A stretch of DNA of 64,000 nucleotides from Ruegeria sp. R14_0 (GTDB taxonomy: Bacteria > Pseudomonadota > Alphaproteobacteria > Rhodobacterales > Rhodobacteraceae), in NCBI RefSeq assembly GCF_017743975.1, contig NZ_JAGHRC010000001.1, positions 992,001 through 1,056,000 on the forward strand. The letters run 5' to 3'. The notes below the pieces were generated by a model, which saw only the letters and a program-made list of their open reading frames with translations, searched no databases and was not told the origin of the DNA. Numbering within the stretch: the stretch's first letter is position 1; every line of letters begins with the position of its first letter. This document shows, piece after piece, positions 35,016 through 42,817 of this stretch. The translations under genes and the position numbers were made by a program.

Positions 35016-35267
35016 ATGGAGCATGCGATCGTAATCTCAATTGCAGTATCCGTCTTTGTTCTGCTGATCGCGCTCATTGCGTGGAACAATTCAAAGACTG
35101 GACGCAAATCAAGACGAGGATCGCAACCCGAGCATGGAAAGCACCTCCTGCATTCCTCCTACAAGTCACATGACGGTGCAATTAACTCGGCGCAGACCCA
35201 TGTTCGGAAGAACCCAGAAGAGTACGCCAAAGCGATTATGCCGAAGAGCAAAGGAAACGCGAAATGA
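35016..35267 (+). CDS. Small membrane protein between bolA and grxD
   Basis: 83 residues with one N-terminal membrane helix (about 4-22, [20 protein letters not shown]) and a basic, polar cytoplasmic tail ending [19 protein letters not shown] do not recognise a family. It starts 1 base after the bolA stop and its stop overlaps the grxD start by four bases (ATGA), so it is translationally coupled in a BolA / membrane protein / glutaredoxin operon. A role in bringing the BolA-Grx complex to the membrane is conceivable, but that is inference. Confidence 0.75.
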   Translation: MEHAIVISIAVSVFVLLIALIAWNNSKTGRKSRRGSQPEHGKHLLHSSYKSHDGAINSAQTHVRKNPEEYAKAIMPKSKGNAK

Positions 35268-35626
35268 CTGACGTAAAAACCCAGATTGACGAAACCGTCA
35301 AAGCCAACGATGTGGTTCTCTACATGAAGGGCACCAAAGAGATGCCTCAATGTGGGTTCTCATCCCGCGTCGCCGGAGTGCTGAACTATATGGGCGTCGA
35401 CTATGCTGATGTGAACGTTCTGGCCGATGAGGAAGTTCGTCAGGGGATCAAGGACTACTCGGACTGGCCGACCGTGCCGCAGCTTTACGTCAAAGGTGAA
35501 TTCGTCGGCGGTTGCGACATCATCACCGAGATGACCCTGTCCGGCGAGTTGGACACGCTGTTTGACGAAAACGGTGTCGGCTACAACAAGGAAGCGGCCG
35601 ACAAGATCCGCGAAGCGAACGCCTGA
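35264..35626 (+). CDS. grxD: Monothiol glutaredoxin (CGFS type)
   Basis: 120 residues with the CGFS active site ([15 protein letters not shown]), WPTVPQLYV and the GGCDI glutathione-binding end. CGFS glutaredoxins hold a [2Fe-2S] cluster with glutathione, pass it to apoproteins and work with BolA proteins. Length is normal. The ATG overlaps the stop of the small membrane protein gene by four bases. Its stop codon abuts the stop of the convergent MliC-like gene with no spacer. Confidence 0.96.
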   Translation: MTDVKTQIDETVKANDVVLYMKGTKEMPQCGFSSRVAGVLNYMGVDYADVNVLADEEVRQGIKDYSDWPTVPQLYVKGEFVGGCDIITEMTLSGELDTLFDENGVGYNKEAADKIREANA

Positions 35627-35977
35627 TCAGCGGCTGGAGCAATTCTGTAGAACAACCTGCTCACTGGCGGCCCCACCGGTCGCCAGAAAGCTGACGGTCG
35701 CATCCCATCCTTTTGAACGCAGGATGTAAGACCCGTTGGAACCCTGCGATTCATAGCGAATGCCCGATCCGCTGGGCACCTGCTGCAAAGCGACCAATTG
35801 GTTGTCCACCAGCATTGCAGCGGCGCTGGACCCATCCGGCGCGTTGAAATACGCAACCTCCAGCGGCACGCCATTTTCGCAGGTGAACGTAACCGGCAGG
35901 ATATCCATATCCGCCCACACAGCCCCGCCCTGCAGACCGAACAGGCCTGCAATCGCAACGGTTTTCAACGCGTTCAT
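35627..35977 (-). CDS. MliC-like C-type lysozyme inhibitor, secreted
   Basis: 116 residues: signal peptide (MNALKTVAIAGLFGLQGGAVWA) and then the MliC/PliC pattern FTCENGVPLEVAYFN, SGSGIRY and YILRSKGWDA with a closing cysteine (LQNC). The two cysteines would form the family's disulfide, and the SGSGIRY loop inserts into the active site of C-type lysozymes. No lipobox cysteine follows the signal, so it is probably periplasmic rather than a lipoprotein. Its start overlaps the zapA stop by four bases, so it is coupled to the cell-division operon. That association is unusual. Confidence 0.8.
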   Translation of the reverse strand: MNALKTVAIAGLFGLQGGAVWADMDILPVTFTCENGVPLEVAYFNAPDGSSAAAMLVDNQLVALQQVPSGSGIRYESQGSNGSYILRSKGWDATVSFLATGGAASEQVVLQNCSSR

Positions 35978-36369
35978 TTTGTCGATTTCTCCTCGATCAC
36001 CGTGGCCAGTGCTTCGGCCCGGGCGGCCAGTTCGGCCAGTGTGTCCGTGACGGAAGGCGGCACTACGGCGACCTCGACCCGCTCGGGTTCGGGCGCAGGT
36101 TGATTGCGCAGTCCCTGCAACTCAGCCTCGAGTGCAGACAGTTTGGCCTCAGCCGCTTTGAGCTTGTCATCCGTCGCTGCAGTTTTGTCGGCCAACATCA
36201 GGCCAGCCATCAGCAGCATCCGCGCCTCGGGCATCCGGCCAATCTGATCGGATAGAACCTGCGCCTCATCGTCCAACATCTTGGCGGCAGTTTGCAGGAA
36301 CTGTTCCTCGCCATCCTGGCACGAGACATCAAAGCCGCGCCCACCGATATGAATGGTCAATTCGGGCAT
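35974..36369 (-). CDS. zapA: Cell division protein ZapA
   Basis: 131 residues: the N-terminal ZapA domain (LTIHIGGRGFDVSCQDGEE, then AAKMLDDEAQVL and ARMLLMAGLMLAD) and a coiled-coil C-terminal part. ZapA bundles FtsZ filaments at mid-cell. The ATG shares one base with the stop of the upstream coiled-coil gene (TAATG), and its own stop overlaps the MliC-like start, so all three are in one operon. Confidence 0.92.
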   Translation of the reverse strand: MPELTIHIGGRGFDVSCQDGEEQFLQTAAKMLDDEAQVLSDQIGRMPEARMLLMAGLMLADKTAATDDKLKAAEAKLSALEAELQGLRNQPAPEPERVEVAVVPPSVTDTLAELAARAEALATVIEEKSTK

Positions 36370-37166
36370 TATTCTACCTCTCCCTCAGCCAGTTTAGCCT
36401 GCGACAGCAATGGTTCCAGCCGAGCCAGTACAGCCTGGGCCTCGGCGGCGTCTGTTGCCTGTGCAGCCTTGGTCGCCTCAAGTTCGGCCACCGTGGCGCG
36501 GTTCAGAAGCTCGGCATCTGGCAGGCCGCCTTCGCTGGCGGCGCGCAACTCATCCACGGACTCGCGCAACTGTTCGTTAGCCTTGCGCATGCGCTGCAGG
36601 TCATCATCCAGACGCGACATCGCCGCACCGTGGCTGGTGCGTTCGGCGCGCAGCATTTCAAGCTCGGCGTTCAGTTCGGCCACTCGCTCGCTGTCGGCCA
36701 GTTCAGACTGCAAGCGGTTGTTTTCCTGTTCCAGGGCCTGTGCCTTGCTGACAACCGCCCTGAGCTCTTCATTTTCCGATTTCAGTGCGGCCAGTTCATC
36801 GTGGTTTTCCAGCGCAGCCTTGGCCTCGGCCAATTCAGCTCTGGCCGCCTCGACAGAGGCCAGTTTGGCCGACGCCTCGGCCAACTGCTGACGCAACGCG
36901 CCATTCTCGGGATCTTCGGCAGGCGCAGATTTCAGCGCCTCCATGTCGGCGCGCATGGCGTCGACTTCCTTTTCATGCCGTTCTTTCAGAGATTTCAGCC
37001 GCTCTTCCAACTGCGCGTTTGCGACGCGTTCGTCTTCGAGCGCCGTGCGCAACTCGGAATCCTGGTCACCACTTGCAACCGGCGCGTCGCGCAACGCGTC
37101 CATTCCGGCTCCGATCCTATCCATCGCGGCAATGATACGGCGCTGTAAGTCTTCGATTTGGCTCAT
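36369..37166 (-). CDS. Coiled-coil protein, ZauP-like partner of ZapA
   Basis: 265 residues, almost entirely heptad-like coiled coil rich in Glu, Ala, Leu and Lys, with no membrane segment. In Caulobacter crescentus the gene just upstream of zapA encodes ZauP, a coiled-coil protein that binds ZapA and tightens the Z-ring. The identical position and architecture suggest the same role here; sequence identity cannot be judged because coiled coils drift. It begins the operon and faces tkt across a 235-base divergent region. Confidence 0.7.
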   Translation of the reverse strand: MSQIEDLQRRIIAAMDRIGAGMDALRDAPVASGDQDSELRTALEDERVANAQLEERLKSLKERHEKEVDAMRADMEALKSAPAEDPENGALRQQLAEASAKLASVEAARAELAEAKAALENHDELAALKSENEELRAVVSKAQALEQENNRLQSELADSERVAELNAELEMLRAERTSHGAAMSRLDDDLQRMRKANEQLRESVDELRAASEGGLPDAELLNRATVAELEATKAAQATDAAEAQAVLARLEPLLSQAKLAEGEVE

Positions 37167-37204
37167 GCCCCTGCCACCTCTTTACCAAGGTTCACTTTTT
37201 CGAG

Positions 37205-37228
37205 GGCCCGTCCGAATCAATACGGGCC
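37205..37228. promoter_or_regulatory. Inverted repeat in the divergent region before tkt
   Basis: GGCCCGT and ACGGGCC form a perfect 7-bp inverted repeat with a 10-base spacer. It lies 38 bases from the coiled-coil gene start. It might be an operator or part of its 5' leader. No clear promoter hexamers were identified in the rest of the 235-base gap. Confidence 0.3.
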
Positions 37229-37401
37229 GAGTATTGCCCTAGTCTAACCGAACGGAACGGAAAATACCCACTGTTTGCTTTCAACCACTTGGACAGCATT
37301 CTTGAAGCATCAACGGACCGCAACCCCGGGTTCTGCTTGCACTTTGAGGGGTGAATGGTATTGAGCGCCCCATCTGCCTGTAATCCAAAGGAACAACGCC
37401 C

Positions 37402-39423
37402 GTGGACCTGACTGCGCTGCGCAATGCCAATCCTGAACACTGGAACAAGGCTGCGGCCATCCGCACCCTGACTCTTGATGCCGTCGCCGCCGCCAATTCC
37501 GGCCATTCCGGCATGCCCATGGGCATGGCCGATGTGGCGACCGTGCTGTTTGAAAAGCACCTGAAATTCGACGCCACGGCCCCGAACTGGCCGGACCGCG
37601 ACCGGTTCATCCTGTCGGCAGGTCACGGCTCGATGCTGGTCTACTCGCTGCTGTATCTCACCGGCCATGCCGACGTGACGCTGGATGAGATCAAGAACTT
37701 CCGCCAGTTGGGCGCAAAGACCGCAGGTCACCCGGAAAACTTCCTGGTCGACGGGATCGAAACCACCACCGGGCCGCTGGGTCAGGGTATCTCAAACGCT
37801 GTTGGCTTTGCCATGGCCGAGGAAATCCAGCGCGCGCATTACGGCAAAAAAGTCGTTGACCACTATACCTATGTGATCGCAGGTGACGGTTGCCTTATGG
37901 AGGGTGTCAGCCAAGAAGCCATAACGCTGGCCGGTCGTCATGAACTGAGCAAGCTGATTGTCTTCTGGGACAACAACAACATCACCATCGACGGCACTGT
38001 TGATATCGCCGACCGCACCGATCAGGTTCGCCGCTTTGCGGCTTCGGGGTGGCACGTGATTGAAATCGACGGCCACGATCCGCAAGCGATCGATGCAGCC
38101 ATCGTCCAGGCAAAACAGTCGAACAAACCGACCATGATCGCATGCGAAAGCCATATCGCTCTGGGTCACGCAGCACAGGATACCTCGAAGGGTCACGGCG
38201 CGCTGACGGATCAGGATCAGCTCAAAGCTGCCAAAGACGGCTATGGCTGGCCGCACGCTGCCTTTGAAATCCCGGCCGAAGTGAAATCGGCCTGGGAAGC
38301 CATTGGTGCCCGCGGCGCTGCCGAGCGAGCAGAATGGGAAGAGCGTTTTGCCCAGTTGTCCGAGCGCAAACAGGCCGAGTTCAACCGCGCATACGCGTTT
38401 GAAGCACCCAAGAAGCTGGCAGGTGCCATCCGCGCGTTCAAAAAGCAGATGTCGGAAGATCAGCCGAAACTGGCCACCCGCGCCTCGTCTGAAAAGGTTC
38501 TGAACGTCGTGAACCCGATCATGACCGAGACCGTTGGCGGTTCTGCTGACCTGACCGGCTCGAACAACACCAAATCCGCCGATATGGGCGTGTTCCTGCC
38601 GGAAAACCGCAAGGGCCGTTACATCCACTACGGCATCCGCGAACATGGTATGGCCGCTGCAATGAATGGTATGGCGCTGCATGGTGGCATCCGCCCCTAT
38701 GGCGGCACGTTCATGGCGTTTACCGACTATGCCCGCCCCTCCATGCGTCTGGCCGCGCTGATGAAAATCCCATCGGTCTTCGTGATGACCCACGATTCGA
38801 TCGGCCTGGGCGAAGACGGTCCGACCCACCAGCCGGTTGAGCATCTGGCAATCAGCCGTGCGACACCGAACACTTATGTGTTCCGCCCCGCCGATACGGT
38901 TGAGACAGCGGAAGCCTGGGAACTGGCGCTGACCTTCAAGGACAGCCCGTCGGTTTTGTCGCTGACCCGTCAGGGCGTGCCGACCGTTCGCAAGGACCAC
39001 AAGACCAAGAACCTGACCGCACAAGGCGCTTACGTTCTGGCTGATGCGGACTCCAAACGTCAGGCCATTCTGATCGCCACCGGTTCCGAAGTGTCTCTGG
39101 CGATGGAAGCCAAAGCAATGCTTGAGGCCGAAGGCATTGGTACCCGCGTCGTCTCGATGCCGTCGATGGAACTGTTCGCCGAGCAGGACGAAGCCTATCG
39201 TAAGCGCGTCCTGCCGGGCGGCCCGGTCCGTGTCGGAATCGAGGCCGCAGTCCGCGCCGGCGGCTGGGATCGCTGGTTGCTGGGTGAGCGTGGTCGTGAG
39301 GCCAAAGCAGGCTTTATCGGCATGGACAGCTTTGGTGCATCTGCACCTGCAGGTGAGCTGTACAAACACTTCGGTATCACAGCCGAGGCAACAGTTGCCA
39401 AGGTTAAGGAACTGCTGGGGTAA
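37402..39423 (+). CDS. tkt: Transketolase
   Basis: 673 residues; moves two-carbon units between sugar phosphates in the pentose phosphate pathway with thiamine diphosphate. Typical blocks are [36 protein letters not shown], the ThDP motif GDGCLMEG...[10 protein letters not shown], and [19 protein letters not shown] with the catalytic glutamate. The start is a GTG at 37402 with AAGGA upstream; the usual N-terminus [14 protein letters not shown] follows. It ends in a two-way terminator. Confidence 0.97.
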   Translation: MDLTALRNANPEHWNKAAAIRTLTLDAVAAANSGHSGMPMGMADVATVLFEKHLKFDATAPNWPDRDRFILSAGHGSMLVYSLLYLTGHADVTLDEIKNFRQLGAKTAGHPENFLVDGIETTTGPLGQGISNAVGFAMAEEIQRAHYGKKVVDHYTYVIAGDGCLMEGVSQEAITLAGRHELSKLIVFWDNNNITIDGTVDIADRTDQVRRFAASGWHVIEIDGHDPQAIDAAIVQAKQSNKPTMIACESHIALGHAAQDTSKGHGALTDQDQLKAAKDGYGWPHAAFEIPAEVKSAWEAIGARGAAERAEWEERFAQLSERKQAEFNRAYAFEAPKKLAGAIRAFKKQMSEDQPKLATRASSEKVLNVVNPIMTETVGGSADLTGSNNTKSADMGVFLPENRKGRYIHYGIREHGMAAAMNGMALHGGIRPYGGTFMAFTDYARPSMRLAALMKIPSVFVMTHDSIGLGEDGPTHQPVEHLAISRATPNTYVFRPADTVETAEAWELALTFKDSPSVLSLTRQGVPTVRKDHKTKNLTAQGAYVLADADSKRQAILIATGSEVSLAMEAKAMLEAEGIGTRVVSMPSMELFAEQDEAYRKRVLPGGPVRVGIEAAVRAGGWDRWLLGERGREAKAGFIGMDSFGASAPAGELYKHFGITAEATVAKVKELLG

Positions 39424-39450
39424 ACCCGCACCCCCTTGTCAGAAACAAGA

Positions 39451-39478
39451 AAAGCCCCGGAACTGCCCGGGGCTTTTT
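39451..39478. terminator. Bidirectional terminator between tkt and the thioesterase gene
   Basis: AAAGCCCCGG and CCGGGGCTTT form a 10-bp stem with a 6-base loop and T-runs on both strands. Confidence 0.92.
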
Positions 39479-39495
39479 ACTTGCTTTAGAAAGGC

Positions 39496-40296
39496 TTAGC
39501 CGAAGATTATTACGGACTGCATGCCATCGACCACCAGTTCTCCATCCGTGTTCCACATCCGCATCACTTGTGAGCTGTAGCCATCGCGGCCAGCGGTCAA
39601 CTGGTTCTCCATCAACCACCACCCGTCACGGGTTTGAACAGACTCGGACAACAGATTTATCATCCAGTTCATCGAAGAATTGACTGTCGGCGCTTTCAAC
39701 AGCGGGAAAACCATTGGCGGCAGTACATCGGCCAGAGCGACCAATCCCTCCAGTCTGTCCCACATTTGCGGGTCCCTATGACGGGCCCAGACGCGGTTAT
39801 ATCCCCTGTCGGAACCGGCAAAGGGCAGTTGTCCGTCGATCAACTGAAGGTCAAAGTTATCGAGAAATGGGATTGGTGCCTTGGTCAGACCCTGCGGCAG
39901 ATAACTGGGCGTGTCCTCCGGAACTGGCGCGATCTGCGCCGGGTGTTCCACCGCAATCTGGCTTTGTTGCGGGGCTCCAAAAGAAAAGGTTCCGACAGCA
40001 GCCGTTTGACCCCCGACCTGCGCCCGCGACAAAAGCGTCGTCACGTTGCGGCCCTGCCTCAGGACCTCAGCATTGACGCCGGGCCCTTCGGTAACCGGAG
40101 CCGTAAAATTGATCATGGCAGAGCGCAAAGGCGGTAAATTCGGGTGTTGCGCGCGCGCCGTATGCAGCAAGAGCGCGGCCGTGAACCCGCCAAAACCCGT
40201 CCGACCCTGCATCCAGTTCGGCGGCAACGGGTAGTTCAACGTTTCGTCGACACGTGCAACTGACTTAAGTGTCTGGGACAGTGTAAGTTCGGACAT
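39496..40296 (-). CDS. Acyl-CoA thioesterase-like protein (TesB-type double hot-dog)
   Basis: 266 residues. The N-terminal hot-dog has NWMQGRTGFGGFTAALLLHTA; the C-terminal hot-dog has MWDRLEGLVALADVLPP and WLMENQLTAGRDGYSSQVMR, where the Asp/Gln/Thr residues of TesB-type enzymes are expected. It would hydrolyse acyl-CoA. Substrate is unknown. It ends at the shared terminator with tkt and is separated by 69 bases from the DUF808 gene. Confidence 0.82.
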   Translation of the reverse strand: MSELTLSQTLKSVARVDETLNYPLPPNWMQGRTGFGGFTAALLLHTARAQHPNLPPLRSAMINFTAPVTEGPGVNAEVLRQGRNVTTLLSRAQVGGQTAAVGTFSFGAPQQSQIAVEHPAQIAPVPEDTPSYLPQGLTKAPIPFLDNFDLQLIDGQLPFAGSDRGYNRVWARHRDPQMWDRLEGLVALADVLPPMVFPLLKAPTVNSSMNWMINLLSESVQTRDGWWLMENQLTAGRDGYSSQVMRMWNTDGELVVDGMQSVIIFG

Positions 40297-40365
40297 GGGC
40301 TCTGGTTCCTTCAGCTCGCGCCGACAATATGTAGCGTTCGCGCGCGGAACATCAGTAACCTCGCG

Positions 40366-41337
40366 TCAGTGCCCCTCGGAATTGCCTTTGATCGCCTTAA
40401 GAGCAGGCGAGATCACCTTGGTCGCCAAAGGAATCAACACCATCCCCCAGGCCAAGCCGAACACGCCGTCCATCGTTGCCTTGGAAACCCATTCGACCAC
40501 CCCAACCCACTGTTCGGATACGGAATGACCGATCGCATGGGCCCAATCGTGGATGTGGTGGCCCAACCAGCCAAAGCCCAGAACCTCCATCCCATGAATG
40601 ACGATAGATCCACCCACCCACAGCATTGCCGCTGTACCGACGACGGACAGAACCTTCATCACCACCGGCATCGCCTTGACCAATCCACGACCGAATCCAC
40701 GGCCAATCGGGGTGAAGGCGTTCTGAGCCAGGTACAACCCAACATCGTCCATCTTTACGATCAGCGCCACCGAGCCATAAACTGCCACTGTGACACCGAT
40801 GCCGACGACGGCCAGAGTGGCTGCTTGCATCCACAGATTCGGAGCTTCAACCGCCGCCAGCGCAATCGTCATGATTTCGGCGGACAGAATAAAATCGGTC
40901 TTGATCGCCCCTCTGACCTTTTGTTCCTCAAGGTGACCGGGATCGCGAATGGCCATATCTTCTTTGATGACATGACTGCCGTGCGGGAAAAGGACGTGGA
41001 AAATCTTTTCGGCCCCTTCGAAACATAAATATGACCCCCCCAGCATCAGCAAGGGCGTGATCATCCACGGGGCAAAATTGGACAGCAACAAGGCGACGGG
41101 CAGCAATAAGATGATTTTGTTAAAAATAGACCCACGTGCAATGCGCCAGATGATCGGCAGTTCCCGCGCCGGGGCGAATCCCTGAACGTATTTCGGGGTA
41201 ACTGCCGCGTCGTCGATGATGACCCCGGCCGTCTTTGCCCCCGCCTTGCCTGCTGCTGCGACCACATCATCCACGGACGACGCCGCAACCTTTGCAATAC
41301 CCGCAACGTCATCCAACAGGGCCAACAGACCGCTCAT
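40366..41337 (-). CDS. DUF808/YedI-family inner-membrane protein
   Basis: 323 residues with the family N-terminus MSGLLALLDDVAGIAK followed by VDDVVAAAGKAGAKTAGVI and about eight hydrophobic segments. Family function is unknown. A second, earlier ATG exists, but the ATG at 41337 has an AAGGAAG site and matches the conserved N-terminus. It is divergent from gap1, and the putative carbon-control operators at 41389-41431 lie in their shared region, so its own expression may also be affected. Confidence 0.88.
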   Translation of the reverse strand: MSGLLALLDDVAGIAKVAASSVDDVVAAAGKAGAKTAGVIIDDAAVTPKYVQGFAPARELPIIWRIARGSIFNKIILLLPVALLLSNFAPWMITPLLMLGGSYLCFEGAEKIFHVLFPHGSHVIKEDMAIRDPGHLEEQKVRGAIKTDFILSAEIMTIALAAVEAPNLWMQAATLAVVGIGVTVAVYGSVALIVKMDDVGLYLAQNAFTPIGRGFGRGLVKAMPVVMKVLSVVGTAAMLWVGGSIVIHGMEVLGFGWLGHHIHDWAHAIGHSVSEQWVGVVEWVSKATMDGVFGLAWGMVLIPLATKVISPALKAIKGNSEGH

Positions 41338-41388
41338 GGTGCTTCCTTTCATCTCACCTGCCGCACTCGGAGCCTACCTGATCCGACG

Positions 41389-41431
41389 GCTAGCGCAAGC
41401 GTTAGCGCAACCGGCGTAGGTTTGCGCTAAC
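41389..41431. promoter_or_regulatory. Cluster of three TTAGCGC-type operators upstream of gap1
   Basis: Three sites in a row: GCTAGCGCAAGC (41389-41400), GTTAGCGCAACC (41401-41412) and GTTTGCGCTAAC (41420-41431). They match the perfect palindrome found before gap2 at 9, 10 and 11 of 12 positions. The last two also form a 10-bp inverted repeat, GTTAGCGCAA / TTGCGCTAAC. They lie 88-130 bases before the gap1 start. Confidence 0.7.
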
Positions 41432-41518
41432 ACGTTAAAAATATGTCACTTTTACTCTTTTGAGAATAGGCAATGGCGGCTATATGGCCTGCAAAGCAAG
41501 CGCAGTTGGAGACGTCAC

Positions 41519-42520
41519 ATGACCATCAAGGTCGGCATCAATGGTTTTGGCCGCATCGGCCGTTGTACATTGTCGCATATCGCGGCATCCGCCCGGAACG
41601 ATATCGAAGTGATCAAGGTCAATGCGACTGGTCCGCTGGAAACCACGGCGCATCTGCTGAAATACGACAGCATCCACGGCCGCTTTCCCCGCGACGTCGC
41701 TATCGAAGGCAAAACCATGGATCTCGGCCGCGGCCCGATGGAGATGTTCTCGACCTACGAAATGAGCGAGCTGGACTGGGACGGCTGTGACGTCGTTCTG
41801 GAATGCACCGGCAAATTCAACGACGGACTAAAGGCCAACACGCACCTTGAGCGCGGCGCGCAAAAAGTTCTGCTGTCCGCCCCCGGCAAAAACGTTGACA
41901 AGACCATCGTCTACGGCGTGAACCACAACAGCCTGGTTGCTGACGACAAAATGGTCTCGAACGGATCCTGCACCACCAACTGCCTTGCTCCGCTTGCCAA
42001 GGTACTGGACGAAGGTATCGGCATCGAACACGGCATCATGACCACGATCCACGCCTATACCGGCGACCAGCCGACGCTGGACCGTCGCCATAGCGACTTG
42101 TACCGTGCCCGTGCTGCAGCAATGTCGATGATCCCGACATCGACCGGGGCCGCGAAAGCTCTGGGCGAGGTTCTGCCCAACCTGAAAGGTCGTCTAGACG
42201 GTTCCGCCATCCGCGTCCCGACCCCGAACGTTTCAGCTGTTGACCTGACCTTCCGCGCCTCGCGTGACGTGACAGCCGAGGAAGTGAATGCCATCGTGCG
42301 CGAAGCCGCGCAGGGCTCGATGCAGCGCGTTCTGGGCTATGAGTCTGCCCCGCTGGTTTCGACCGACTTCAACCACACCGAGGAAAGCTCGATCTTCGCA
42401 CCCGACCAGACCCGCGTTGTCGGCGACCGCATGGTCCGCGTTCTGGCATGGTACGACAATGAATGGGCCTTCTCGGTCCGTATGGCGGACGTCGCTGTTG
42501 CGATGGGTCGGCTTAACTAA
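41519..42520 (+). CDS. Glyceraldehyde-3-phosphate dehydrogenase, GapB-like (probably NADP-preferring)
   Basis: 333 residues. The Rossmann motif is GINGFGRIGR; the catalytic cysteine is C151 in NGSCTTNCLAP. Where NAD-type enzymes have an aspartate that binds the ribose hydroxyls (Asn-Asp), this one has Asn-Ala (N35-A36), as in GapB of Bacillus subtilis. The second coenzyme loop, LDRRHSDLYRARAAA, also resembles the NADP-type rather than the E. coli GapA type. It would favour the gluconeogenic direction (inference). The gene is preceded by a cluster of putative operators, followed by a terminator, and then by a 47-residue protein and a second, NAD-type gap gene. Confidence 0.93.
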   Translation: MTIKVGINGFGRIGRCTLSHIAASARNDIEVIKVNATGPLETTAHLLKYDSIHGRFPRDVAIEGKTMDLGRGPMEMFSTYEMSELDWDGCDVVLECTGKFNDGLKANTHLERGAQKVLLSAPGKNVDKTIVYGVNHNSLVADDKMVSNGSCTTNCLAPLAKVLDEGIGIEHGIMTTIHAYTGDQPTLDRRHSDLYRARAAAMSMIPTSTGAAKALGEVLPNLKGRLDGSAIRVPTPNVSAVDLTFRASRDVTAEEVNAIVREAAQGSMQRVLGYESAPLVSTDFNHTEESSIFAPDQTRVVGDRMVRVLAWYDNEWAFSVRMADVAVAMGRLN

Positions 42521-42546
42521 GATACCTCTGAAATCTTGAACCTTTT

Positions 42547-42577
42547 CGCCCGCTCAGGTTATCTGGGCGGGCGTTTT
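42547..42577 (+). terminator. Rho-independent terminator of gap1
   Basis: CGCCCGC and GCGGGCG form a 7-bp stem with a 13-base loop followed by TTTT. It ends 15 bases before the next small gene starts. Confidence 0.8.
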
Positions 42578-42591
42578 CGTCCGGGGCCATC

Positions 42592-42735
42592 ATGACCAAT
42601 CAAATCGCCATTTGGCTTGCCCTATTGATCCTGAGCCTGTTTTTGATCGACTACGCGCTGTTTGGAACCGAACACCTGCTGTTCCTCGGCAAGAAATTAT
42701 ACTTCTTTCTGGACTGGCTCGCCTTCTGGCGCTGA
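42592..42735 (+). CDS. 47-residue membrane protein between the two gap genes
   Basis: A small gene too short for most gene finders. It begins MTNQIAIWLALLILSLFLID and ends FFLDWLAFWR. One membrane helix (about 6-20) is followed by an aromatic, amphipathic C-terminus. It uses normal codons and ends with TGA; a TCAT context replaces a clear ribosome-binding site. It lies between the gap1 terminator and the gap2 promoter. The function is unknown. The start at 42592 is the only ATG that gives a sensible protein. It could be chance, but the hydrophobic pattern and its place are suggestive. Confidence 0.6.
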   Translation: MTNQIAIWLALLILSLFLIDYALFGTEHLLFLGKKLYFFLDWLAFWR

Positions 42736-42747
42736 CTCAGGTTTCGC

Positions 42748-42784
42748 TTGACTTTTCTGCTCAACTAGCGTTGTTAGCGCTAAC
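42748..42784 (+). promoter_or_regulatory. gap2 promoter with an overlapping palindromic operator
   Basis: TTGACT (42748-42753) is a strong -35 hexamer; TTGTTA follows after 17 bases as a weak -10. The perfect 12-base palindrome GTTAGCGCTAAC (42773-42784) overlaps the -10, the place where a repressor would block RNA polymerase. The centre CG and length are typical of LacI-family operators. In Rhodobacter sphaeroides the LacI-family regulator CceR controls central carbon genes; assignment to it is inference. Confidence 0.7.
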
Positions 42785-42817
42785 TTCATTTTTGCCAAAT
42801 TTCGGACGGAGCAGGAC

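Noticed and set aside
37792..39369. A 525-codon minus-strand frame opposite tkt
   Set aside because: Antisense shadow of transketolase with no recognisable motif.
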